From assembly GCA_016490735.1 (NCBI GenBank), contig JAEMWC010000249.1, positions 107,001 to 171,000 of the forward strand: a DNA stretch of 64,000 nt, read 5' to 3'. The DNA comes from Pachyseris speciosa (Eukaryota > Cnidaria > Anthozoa > Scleractinia > Pachyseridae). Numbering within the stretch: the stretch's first letter is position 1; the number at the start of each line of letters is the position of its first letter. Shown in pieces: positions 42,994 through 51,034 of the stretch. The notes beneath the pieces were generated by a model. It saw only the letters and a list, made by a program, of their open reading frames with translations, ran no database searches and was not told the origin of the DNA. The position numbers and the translations under genes were made by a program.

Positions 42994-43524
42994 TTAAGAA
43001 GGGTTATATAATGGACCCGAGGGAGCTAAGATAGTGTCATAGATTCTGGCTAATTCGAACCCATTGTCTCTGTTCAAGGAGGGCTTACGTAATTTTATCT
43101 CAATTGTCTCCCTTATGCGGCGTTTGAAAGTGTTACTTTCCGTGGCAAGAACTTTTGTTTTACTGGAATCCACCGAATGACCTGTGAGGTGGCAATGTTC
43201 ACGAACAGCTGACGAGTTTGTAGAAAGATGTTCCTTTACTCGAGTTTCCAATAAACGAGACGTTTCGCCCACATAGTCTTTGTCACATTGTTCGCAATGG
43301 ATATGATAGACTGTTCCACACTTTCTAAGATTTTCCGTTTTGTCCTTAACCCGAACTAGTTGTGATCTTAAGGAATTGAAAGGCTTGTGTACAAGTGTTA
43401 TCCCGTGTGATTTGAATGCTCTTTGGAGGCGTTCCGAAATGCCCTTGATGTATGGCATTGAAGCATAAATTCTCTTCTCATTAACAGATTCTTCGGGATC
43501 TCTCGAGGCTAGTGTAGTTAACAC
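42994..43524 (-). CDS. PLE-type GIY-YIG endonuclease fragment (left arm)
   Basis: An open frame of 176 codons: SLRSQLVRVKDKTENLRKCG then TVYHIHCEQCDKDYVGET (GIY-YIG motif), RVKEHLS and IEIKLRKPSLNRDNGFELAR. It is the C-terminal end of a PLE protein, without RT, so not an autonomous element. It differs from the right arm by one visible residue (Thr versus Ala in RRIREx). Confidence 0.8.
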   Translation of the reverse strand: MLTTLASRDPEESVNEKRIYASMPYIKGISERLQRAFKSHGITLVHKPFNSLRSQLVRVKDKTENLRKCGTVYHIHCEQCDKDYVGETSRLLETRVKEHLSTNSSAVREHCHLTGHSVDSSKTKVLATESNTFKRRIRETIEIKLRKPSLNRDNGFELARIYDTILAPSGPLYNPS

Positions 43525-43546
43525 TTTACTACTCCGAGCTCACACC

Positions 43547-44170
43547 TTGGTGTCCGAAGAAGTCGACAAAGTTAAGGAAATTCAACACGTTAAGGAAGCC
43601 TTGAAAGCCAATAATTATCCTGATTGGATGCTAACAATACCGAGCACTGGATCGGCCTCGAGAGATCCCGAAGAATCTGTTAATGAGAAGAGAATTTATG
43701 CTTCAATGCCATACATCAAGGGCATTTCGGAACGCCTCCAAAGAGCATTCAAATCACACGGGATAACACTTGTACACAAGCCTTTCAATTCCTTAAGATC
43801 ACAACTAGTTCGGGTTAAGGACAAAACGGAAAATCTTAGAAAGTGTGGAACAGTCTATCATATCCATTGCGAACAATGTGACAAAGACTATGTGGGCGAA
43901 ACGTCTCGTTTATTGGAAACTCGAGTAAAGGAACATCTTTCTACAAACTCGTCAGCTGTTCGTGAACATTGCCACCTCACAGGTCATTCGGTGGATTCCA
44001 GTAAAACAAAAGTTCTTGCCACGGAAAGTAACACTTTCAAACGCCGCATAAGGGAGGCAATTGAGATAAAATTACGTAAGCCCTCCTTGAACAGAGACAA
44101 TGGGTTCGAATTAGCCAGAATCTATGACACTATCTTAGCTCCCTCGGGTCCATTATATAACCCTTCTTAA
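43547..44170 (+). CDS. PLE-type GIY-YIG endonuclease fragment (right arm)
   Basis: 207 codons. The first 35 or so, KVKEIQHVKEALKANNYPDW and on, come from the central spacer and extend the PLE sequence upstream. The rest repeats the left-arm GIY-YIG domain. The right arm therefore starts farther 5' than the left, as expected when two unequal 5'-truncated copies join head to head. Confidence 0.8.
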   Translation: MVSEEVDKVKEIQHVKEALKANNYPDWMLTIPSTGSASRDPEESVNEKRIYASMPYIKGISERLQRAFKSHGITLVHKPFNSLRSQLVRVKDKTENLRKCGTVYHIHCEQCDKDYVGETSRLLETRVKEHLSTNSSAVREHCHLTGHSVDSSKTKVLATESNTFKRRIREAIEIKLRKPSLNRDNGFELARIYDTILAPSGPLYNPS

Positions 44171-44185
44171 CTTTCAAATTTACAT

Positions 44186-44227
44186 TGTGGCTGACGAAGT
44201 TCGGTTGATCCGAACGAAATATTCCAC
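44186..44227 (+). ncRNA. Hammerhead ribozyme, right arm of the penton insertion
   Basis: GTGG, CTGACGA (44191-44197), stem II GTTCGG/CCGAAC, GAAA (44215-44218), TATT, CCAC. Mirror copy of 42936-42978. Confidence 0.78.
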
Positions 44228-45042
44228 TTTTTTAAGTCTTTTAATTGTGCTCTGAGTACAGGAAAAATTTTTTATATTTTTTTACGTTTTAGAGACAAAA
44301 TTGGTGTTAGTAAGAGTCATGATTTTGAAAAAAGATTCAATACACCTCTTAAATTAACGAATGATTTAAAATATGAAATGGCTGTGAATGTTATCAATAT
44401 GACATACAGTTGGTACAATATCAGAGATATTTTTGGGAATAATCAAATGAAATATAGCTATGACAAAGGTGTAAACTGGGAAACAATAACATTCGTTGAC
44501 GGGATGTATTCATACGACGATATCAATAGTTACATTCATGAGTATATGAGTAAAAATAGCCATGTACTGAATCCATCTGAAACAGACAAATCAAAATTCA
44601 AGTATGGCATTAACATGTATTTCGTTTTGTCAGCATATCGCATTTTGATTGAACTTGATGAAAACTATCGAGTGGATCTGAGAAATCTTGATTTCAGAAA
44701 ACTTATCGGTTTCGATTCAAAATTAGTTTCAGCCACAGAATATGGAACAAATCTACCTGATATTACAAGAGGAGTAGATGAAATTTATATCAATTGTGAT
44801 ATGGTGATAGATAGCATTGTTGATGGAAATAGCACAAATACAATCGCAGTTATACCAGTCACAGATCTCGTTAGAAGTTTACCTTTCACTTACAAACCTC
44901 GTTTTCTTTCGTGGAATCCTGTCTCAACACACACAATCAGCTCAATACGTTTTTATGTCACAGACTCTTCTAGACAACCAGTCGATTTAAATGGGATAGA
45001 TTGGTATATTGAGTTATTCTTGAGAGGTGTGGAATTATAAAA

Positions 45043-45056
45043 CCTAATAGTATATG
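45043..45056 (+). promoter_or_regulatory. Late-type promoter of the small basic protein gene
   Basis: CCTAATAGTATATG directly after the penton stop; a weaker match to TCTAA-TATATG. Confidence 0.45.
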
Positions 45057-45308
45057 AAACGGTTTGAGTTTAAGAAATATGAGCAACATGGTGAAGGTGT
45101 TGTGACTGATATGATCAAAACAGCTGGAAAAAAAGCAGCTGAAAAAGCAGCCACAACAATTGGTGAACATGCTGGCAAAAAAGCTGGTGACAAAATCATA
45201 GAACTTTTGAAAAAGAGAAAAAGTGGAAACAAGAGTGGAACTGAGAGTGTGAGCCAGACTGGTGGTTTAATCAAAAGAAAGAGAGGAAGACCTCGTAAAA
45301 TCAAATAA
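45054..45308 (+). CDS. Small basic AT-hook protein (virion core candidate)
   Basis: 84 codons, very rich in Lys and Ala, with an alternating helix (KTAGKKAAEKAATTIG) and a C-terminal AT-hook KRGRPRKIK. Between the penton and capsid genes, a DNA-binding core role like adenovirus protein VII or X is plausible. Intact. Confidence 0.6.
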   Translation: MKRFEFKKYEQHGEGVVTDMIKTAGKKAAEKAATTIGEHAGKKAGDKIIELLKKRKSGNKSGTESVSQTGGLIKRKRGRPRKIK

Positions 45309-45314
45309 CTTTTA

Positions 45315-45333
45315 TCTAACACAATAATATATG
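45315..45333 (+). promoter_or_regulatory. Late-type promoter of the major capsid gene
   Basis: TCTAACACAATAATATATG ends in the capsid start codon. It shares TCTAACACAAT with the plus-strand promoter at 41897. Confidence 0.6.
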
Positions 45334-46625
45334 TCAAACTATCGTGACTCAAAATACATCGAAAGATATGAAGATGTCGTGTTCGAACTAGAGACAGCAC
45401 TTAATACTGTAGTAGCAAATAATGCTCATCAGAGGAAAACAGGTTACCGTTTCGTTGTTGATAACAGTGGAGAGACTACACCATTTGACTGGTATAATGC
45501 CCGTTTTAATGTTATTTTCAAAGAAAATAAGCTTGCAGATGGAGCTAACATTGCTGCTGCAGATCGAAATGGTATTGTTAATTCAGTTCACGCTCTTATT
45601 AACACCATTAATGTAAAAATGAATGGTCTTGATGTTTATGAATGCCGTGATGCAAACCAAGCCACAAATATTAAGTCATTGCTTGAGTATTCACAGGGTT
45701 ATGCTGTAAGTCAGGGAACCAATGAGTTCCTCTATCTTGACACCAGCAGAGGTGCTGAAAACAGAGTGGCACAAGCTGCTTATAACAAAGGATTCTCAGA
45801 TCGTAAAGCTTTGCTTAATGATGGTGGTGAAATAAATGCAGAGATAGCATTGAACAGATACGGTTTTTTCAAGAGCTTTTGGGATGAACTCATGCCTAAC
45901 TCAAAAGTAGAGGTGAACCTAACACTTGAGAGTGATGACAATTTGATTTGGCAAGCTACTGATGAATGTCGTGTGGTACTAACTAAATTCCAGCTAATTG
46001 TTCCTCGTATTATTTTTAATTCTACGGGAAAGTCCTTATACATGAGCAAGTATCTTGACAACAGAAAGTGGACTTACATGAGAGAAATGGTTGAGAGAGG
46101 CAATTCAACAAGACAGACAGCAGACAGCAGACAGCTAATTTCCGTATTTCCACAGGAATAAACAAACCCAGGCATGTCTTTGTATTCATCATCAATGATG
46201 CTAATGATTCGTCTCAGACAGCCAATAAATTTCTCTATAACACATTCTCAGTTGCAAATAACCAAACTTTGACTGATTGTTATCTTGAAGTTGGCAATGG
46301 AAATGATTATCCAGAGGTACATTATAAACCCTCAACTGAACCAACAAGAGTATTTAGAGATGTTTTGAAATATGTTCAAGCTGTAAATGATTTCAGTGAA
46401 AGTACCCTTCTTAACAGGGGCAACTTCGGTACAATATTCCCTTTCATTTATTTTGATTTGACGAAACAGAAACAGGATATCAAAGATGGAATGACAAAAC
46501 TGACTTTCAAATACACTTTGAGTGCTGCAACAAATGCTGATTACAGTGTGTATGCACTGATCCTCTATGAGCAGGATATTGAGATGAGAAAGACTGATGG
46601 AAAATTAATTCTGAGATCAATGTAA
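45331..46625 (+). pseudogene. Major capsid protein (double jelly-roll), frameshifted
   Basis: The first frame (45331-46161) covers the first jelly roll (FDWYNARFNVIFKENKLADG, SVHALINTINVKMNG, FWDELMPNSKVEVNLTL). The remainder (about 46140-46625) lies in another frame (NKPRHVFVFIIND, LNRGNFGTIFPFIYFDL). The shift occurs in the slippage-prone CAGACAGCAGACAGCAGACA array at about 46115-46137. Total about 430 residues, normal for Polinton capsids. The break would truncate the capsid before its second jelly roll is complete. Confidence 0.85.
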
Positions 46626-46718
46626 ATTAAATAATTAAATTAAATAAATTAAATAAATTAAATAATTAAATTAAATGATTGTTTGTATTAAATACAATTT
46701 AGTATAAACATATATTAT

Positions 46719-47485
46719 ATGACTACTTATCATCCTCATGGAGTGACACTTTCACAAGGTCAGAAACAAAAGCTAGCAAAAGCTTATGCAACAAATTCAC
46801 CTGTAACAATAAGGTTGACGCATAGTGAATTGTCTGGAAATGATCAACTGATGTTGACCAAAAGACAAATCAACAAACTGATTAAATCAAGTAGATCAGG
46901 AAAAGGTTCAGACATCAAGATATCAAAAAATCAAATCAGAAAAGCTGTTGTAGAAGGAGGTTCTCTTTGGTCCAGTCTTTTTTCACTTGGAACAAGACTA
47001 TTGCCTTATGCAGGTAAAGCAGTAGCTAAAGCGGCTCCAGCATTGGCTACAGGTGCTCTGTCTTCATTAGCAAGTCTCGGTGTTGATAAACTATTTGGGA
47101 AGAAACAAAGTGGAGGATTTCTTATTCCTAATGCCAATTTATCCCAATTATTGAATGTAGGAAATTTATTGAATACGAGACAGATGGCAGATATTATTCA
47201 AAAAATGCAGTATGGTGGAGACGTTGTTATCAAACCAACAAAAGCGCAGACTGGAAAGGGTATTGGAACAATACTCGCCAGTATTGGAATTCCTTTGGCT
47301 ATAGAAGCAATCAGAAAATTAACTGGAAAAGGTTTGCATGTTGAAAGCAGCCGTCCAAGACGGTCATTAGATGTTCACGTTCCAATCAGTTATGGAATGA
47401 AAAAAAAAAGACAAAGGGAAAAGGACTTCTACTAGGCAAAAACAGTCCATTCAATTCAATCCCCATACTAGGTACCATTTTGTAA
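46719..47485 (+). pseudogene. pVI-like minor capsid/membrane-active protein, frameshifted at the C terminus
   Basis: The frame from 46719 gives 238 codons: MTTYHPHGVTLSQGQKQKLA, then a Gly/Ala/Leu-rich amphipathic region (GTRLLPYAGKAVAKAAPALA) like adenovirus pVI/pX proteins. It ends in a Lys run. The more likely natural C terminus (GKNSPFNSIPILG, ending at TAA 47483-47485) is in another frame; the switch is at an A10 run, 47400-47409. A one-base slip thus replaced the last 25 residues. Preceded by TATATTATATG. Confidence 0.6.
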
Positions 47486-47583
47486 ATAAACCCTTATCCA
47501 ACTTTGATTTAATCAATTGGGTTAAACAACTTGGAATAAAACATTTTAGAGGAGTATTTTCAAGAGACAATCTGCCGAACCTG

Positions 47584-47934
47584 ATGAGAAACAATGAATG
47601 TGGGATAGTCAATCTCGACAGTCAGATTGGACCTGGTACTCACTGGGTATGTTATCGAATTGGTGACAGATACTGTGAATACTTTGATTCATTTGGTTTG
47701 ATGATGCCAATGGAAGTACAGAAATACATGACAACAAGTGGAAAACAACTTGAATACTCTGGAGATGAGATACAAGAAAGGGATTCAGTATTGTGTGGAT
47801 ATTGGTGTTTGTACTATCTTCTCGAGAGACAGAATGGTAAATCGATTCTGAACACAATACATAATGCTGATTTTGATCCCACAGACACAAGTGTCAATCA
47901 CAGGTTCATCATAGAATACTTCAAAAATATCTAA
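47584..47934 (+). CDS. Adenain-type cysteine protease
   Basis: The catalytic triad of the adenovirus-protease (Ulp1-like) family is visible: His in GPGTHWVCY, Asp in EYFDSFG, the oxyanion Gln in IQERDS and Cys in LCGYWCLYY. It matures virion proteins. The frame is open upstream from 47410, and residues such as HTRYHFVNKPLSNFDLINWV (about 47455-47515) belong to the protein, but no ATG exists there before 47584. The start codon may have been lost, or expression may depend on the pVI-like frame it overlaps. Confidence 0.85.
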   Translation: MRNNECGIVNLDSQIGPGTHWVCYRIGDRYCEYFDSFGLMMPMEVQKYMTTSGKQLEYSGDEIQERDSVLCGYWCLYYLLERQNGKSILNTIHNADFDPTDTSVNHRFIIEYFKNI

Positions 47935-47949
47935 CTTAATGGTATAATG
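47930..47949 (+). promoter_or_regulatory. Late-type promoter overlapping the protease stop
   Basis: TCTAACTTAATGGTATAATG: the TCTAA contains the protease stop codon and the motif ends in the next start codon. Confidence 0.5.
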
Positions 47950-48105
47950 GTAAAATCATATTGTGTGAAACAGAAGAAAGTCACTGAATGTGTACCAGGA
48001 AGTGAAAGATATCAGAAGACTAAAAATGGTCGAACTGTGATGAAATGTACTTGTGCTGAATGTGGAATCACAAAGACTAAATTTGTCAGAAATCGGGGAA
48101 ACTAA
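47947..48105 (+). CDS. Small zinc-ribbon protein
   Basis: 52 codons: VKSYCVKQKKVTEC, then a KNGRTVMKCTCAECGITKTK ribbon (CxxxC pairs), resembling the DUF5679-type short zinc ribbons of viruses. In relatives I recall this module is fused to the following phospholipase; here the frames differ, so this may be a frameshifted N-terminal piece of that gene. Confidence 0.6.
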   Translation: MVKSYCVKQKKVTECVPGSERYQKTKNGRTVMKCTCAECGITKTKFVRNRGN

Positions 48106-48805
48106 TTAGCCCGTCTGAAGGGACGGGCATAGGATCAACATTATTAACAACTGGATTAGATTTGCTTGGTCATGCGGCTCCAATGATTGGTAAAAAGGCA
48201 TTGCAAGCTGGAAGATATTATGCTTCAGAAGCTCTAAGAAATCCAAAAATCAACAGTATTTGATTGACAAAGGACTTTCCCTAGCAAAGCCGGCTATTAG
48301 TTCAGTTGGAAAACAAGCATTATTTGATTTAAGTACAAAAATACGACCCAAACGCTCTGATAAGAGACAAACCCATAAAACAGATATCAAGGGTATTGAT
48401 TATACTCGCGGTGGTGCTATTGATATCCATAAGGTAATTGGCAAGCTTCCTAAACCAAAAGCAGGTTGGTCTCCAAGTAAGTATAAGTATATGGGACCAT
48501 ACAATCCGTTAAATGAACAACTGGAATATGATCCAAATACAGGTGAGGTGTTAAAATGGAATGTCCTACCTTACAATAAAGTAGATGAAATAGCAGCTTA
48601 TCATGATATTTGTTATGATATGGGAAAGAATAAAGGTGATTGTGATAGAACAATGATCAATTCTCTTGATGCCATTCCTTATGGTGAGATGCCAAAATGG
48701 GGTCAAACAGCCAGATTCTTAATTGACAAAAAACAGAAACTTGGTCTCGGCATTTCAAAAAACGGAAAAAGCCGTCGAGTGAAGAAAACTGGCAAGAAAA
48801 CCTAG
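48102..48805 (+). pseudogene. Parvovirus-type phospholipase A2 domain protein
   Basis: The frame at 48102-48260 encodes a hydrophobic segment (GLDLLGHAAPMIGKKALQAG) and ends in TGA at 48261; the frame from about 48245 to 48805 carries the enzyme. The Ca-binding loop YMGPYNPLN and catalytic AAYHDICYD (HDxxY) match the PLA2 of parvovirus VP1 and adintoviruses, which opens endosomal membranes during entry. A slip in the A5 run near 48245 separates the frames. The catalytic domain itself is intact. Confidence 0.75.
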
Positions 48806-49722
48806 CTGATGAATTACATGCACCCATAAAACGAAATTTCACTCGGCGGCGTGTGATTGTGAATAAAATTGATGAAATATGGGCAAGTGATCTAGTTGAA
48901 ATGCAGCAGTTCAGTAAATGGAATAAAGGTTATCGATATCTTCTTATGGTTATTGATGTCTTCAGCAAATATGGTTGGATTGTCCCATTGAAGGATAAGA
49001 AAGGTGAATCTGTCACTGAAGCATTCAAATCAATATTTAAGGAAGGTAGAAAACCACAGTATTTATGGGTCGACAAGGGAAAAGAGTTTTACAACAAACA
49101 CTTGAAGGACTTGCTAGAGAAACATAGTGTACAGATGTACTCAACTGAGAATGAAGAGAAGTCATCAGTAGTTGAAAGATGGAATAGGACAATGAATTCC
49201 AAAATGTGGAAGCAGTTCACTGTTCAAGGTAATACACAGTATTTAGACATGTTACCAAAATTAGTGAAACAGTACAACAACACAAAACATTCAAGCACAA
49301 AGATGACACCCGTTGAAGCATCTGATAAGAGGAATGAAGGAACTGTTTACTTCAATTTGTATGGTGATATGAAAACATTAAAACAGAAACCGAAATTCAA
49401 AATAGGTGATAAGGTTCGAATATCTAAGTATAAACGGAATGTGTTCGACAAGGGCTATACACCAAATTGGACAGAAGAAGTGTTCACAGTTGATAAAATC
49501 CAATACACTAATCCAATAACATACAAACTAAAAGATCTTAGAGGAGAAGATATTGAAGGGAGTTTTTATGAAGCTGAATTATTAAAAGCCAGACAGGATG
49601 TATTTCGTATTGATAAAGTCATTCGCAGAGATTACAAGAAGAAACAAGCTTTGGTGAAGTGGAAGGGATATAGTGATGACTTCAACAGTTGGATACCGTT
49701 CAAGGATTTAAAAGACATATGA
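48727..49722 (+). CDS. Retroviral-type integrase with chromodomain
   Basis: Catalytic D,D-35-E residues: Asp in IWASDLVEM, Asp in LWVDKGKEF, Glu in SSVVERWNRT. A C-terminal chromodomain (IDKVIRRDYKKKQALVKWKG, FNSWIPF) follows. It inserts element DNA with 6-bp staggers. The frame is open from 48727, but the first ATG (48901) lies after the first catalytic Asp, so translation must start upstream by a non-AUG codon or by shifting from the PLA2 frame, which it overlaps by about 79 bp. No internal break. Confidence 0.9.
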   Translation, partial: QKTETWSRHFKKRKKPSSEENWQENLADELHAPIKRNFTRRRVIVNKIDEIWASDLVEMQQFSKWNKGYRYLLMVIDVFSKYGWIVPLKDKKGESVTEAFKSIFKEGRKPQYLWVDKGKEFYNKHLKDLLEKHSVQMYSTENEEKSSVVERWNRTMNSKMWKQFTVQGNTQYLDMLPKLVKQYNNTKHSSTKMTPVEASDKRNEGTVYFNLYGDMKTLKQKPKFKIGDKVRISKYKRNVFDKGYTPNWTEEVFTVDKIQYTNPITYKLKDLRGEDIEGSFYEAELLKARQDVFRIDKVIRRDYKKKQALVKWKGYSDDFNSWIPFKDLKDI

Positions 49723-49873
49723 AATTGTTTTAAGAGAAAATTATCTAACATATATGTGAAGGAGACCTACAGTATATCTGTTATTTGCTATTATGTAGCC
49801 AAGAATATTATTATTCCTGACTATATTTAAACACAGGTCGAAAATGAATTAAAAAATAAATTACTATAATAAA
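49723..49873. other. Short intergenic gap with an orphan promoter motif
   Basis: TCTAACATATATG at 49744 is followed directly by TGA, so the motif stands without a gene. Confidence 0.4.
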
Positions 49874-50714
49874 ATGCAAAAATATTCCTACAATAATAAA
49901 GAATTGGATGTATCAATAGATTGTTATCTTGATGACAACAATGAGATTTGGTTCAGAGGTAGAGACATTGCTAAAATTCTTGACTATAAAAATCCACAAA
50001 AAGCAATCAAGGATCATGTTTTATCTGATGATAGAATCTTAAGAGACCACAAAATCAGCATAAATTCACGAGGTAACGTTTTGTTACCTCGTGCTGAGGC
50101 CACTGATTCACGATGTAACAAAAACGTTACCTCGTGCTGAGACCATTGAAAAAACTTTCAAATGTTTTTTTATAAATGAATCAGGATTTTATTCACTAAT
50201 ACTGTCCTCTAAAAAACAGGAAGCAGCAAAATTTAAACATTGGGTTACATCTAAAGTGTTGCCATCAATCAGAAAACAGGGGTATTACAATCAGTTCAAT
50301 GACAGAAGCAATAATATGCTGATGATTGAAAGTGAAGATGATCTGCACTACAAGATTGTGTCATTCATCAGAAAGAAATATGAAGGTGCATTAATGGTGG
50401 CGGGATTAGGTGAAAATCAAATAAGCTCAAACATGCGAATCAGAAGTTATAAGAAAGGATATATGGCTGGACAGTGTGATTTAATGCTGATGAATCCCAC
50501 AAGAAAACACAGTGCTCTTTGTCTTGAATTCAAAAGCCCAACAGGTGTGTATAAAGTGTCAGACAAACAGTCTGATATGAAGCTAATGTATGAGAAAAAC
50601 AACTGCAAATACATCATGAGCAATAGTTTCGAAGACTTGATTCATGAAATAACTAAACACATGGAAGAGAGCAAATTATACTTATCAAGAAGAGAAAGAT
50701 ATTTAAAAAAATAA
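49874..50714 (+). pseudogene. BRO-N domain protein with PD-(D/E)XK/VRR-type nuclease end, frameshifted
   Basis: The N-terminal frame (to 50140) has the BRO-N pattern (EIWFRGRDIAKILDYKNPQK, DRILRDH). The C-terminal frame (from about 50130) continues BRO-N (NESGFYSLILSSKKQEAAKF, HWVTSKVLPSIRKQG) and then a nuclease-like core (GQCDLMLMNP...LCLEFKSPTG, i.e. D-x-ExK). The frames are split by a 42-bp imperfect tandem duplication (50065-50148) containing palindromic GTAACGTT blocks. A DNA-binding plus nuclease role in viral replication or host control is inferred. Confidence 0.7.
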
Positions 50715-50732
50715 TTTATATAACTATATATT

Positions 50733-50927
50733 ATGGAGAATCAAAATGTTAAGAGAGGTCGGGGAAGGCCTAGAGTTCTCAGTGATGAGGAAAGAAAAAA
50801 ACACAAGACTACCTATATGCTAAATAAAGAATGGTACTGTAACATATGTAAGACAGGACGTAACTACACAATGGCAGGGAAATCTTGTCATATTAAAACA
50901 AAAAAACATCAAAAAAATATTCTTTAA
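50733..50927 (+). CDS. AT-hook and C2H2-like zinc-finger protein
   Basis: 64 codons: AT-hook KRGRGRPRV at residues 7-15, then WYCNICKTGRNYTMAGKSCH ending in a second His (KKH), a single finger. Probably DNA-binding. Preceded by ACTATATATTATG. Intact. Confidence 0.65.
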   Translation: MENQNVKRGRGRPRVLSDEERKKHKTTYMLNKEWYCNICKTGRNYTMAGKSCHIKTKKHQKNIL

Positions 50928-51034
50928 TAATTACAATTCAAAAGGATCCAGTAATTGGATCAATTGAATTCTCAACCATATTTAAACGCAGACGGAAATG
51001 TTTTAAAGAAATAATAACTATACATATATTATAA

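Larger units (their letters stand above)
42875..44290. mobile_element. Head-to-head PLE tail (foldback) inserted in the penton gene
   Basis: Two arms of about 640 bp (42875-43511 and 43655-44290) are almost identical in opposite orientation, with a spacer of about 143 bp. Each arm carries a GIY-YIG reading frame and a hammerhead ribozyme, and both ends show TTTTTACGTTTT-like termini. Flanks share AGAGACAAAATTG and TCATGATTTT (42823-42874 versus 44291-44326), consistent with a long target duplication that has since decayed. Confidence 0.85.
42787..45040 (+). pseudogene. Penton-like minor capsid gene, split by a PLE foldback
   Basis: The first exon-like piece (42787-42870) begins MTEISLRFNSKNRDKIESKY and then runs into the insertion and a stop. 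The rest resumes at about 44291 with RDKIGVSKSHDFEKRF and reads unbroken to 45040 (about 249 codons). Its position next to the capsid gene and its length fit the single-jelly-roll penton of Polintons. The remaining ORF from the Met at 44378 is open but lacks the N terminus. Upstream, TATATG precedes the original start. Confidence 0.65.

Noticed and set aside
48260..48805. Independent PLA2 gene starting at TTG 48260
   Set aside because: Homologous-looking sequence continues upstream in another frame, so a frameshifted longer gene is more likely.
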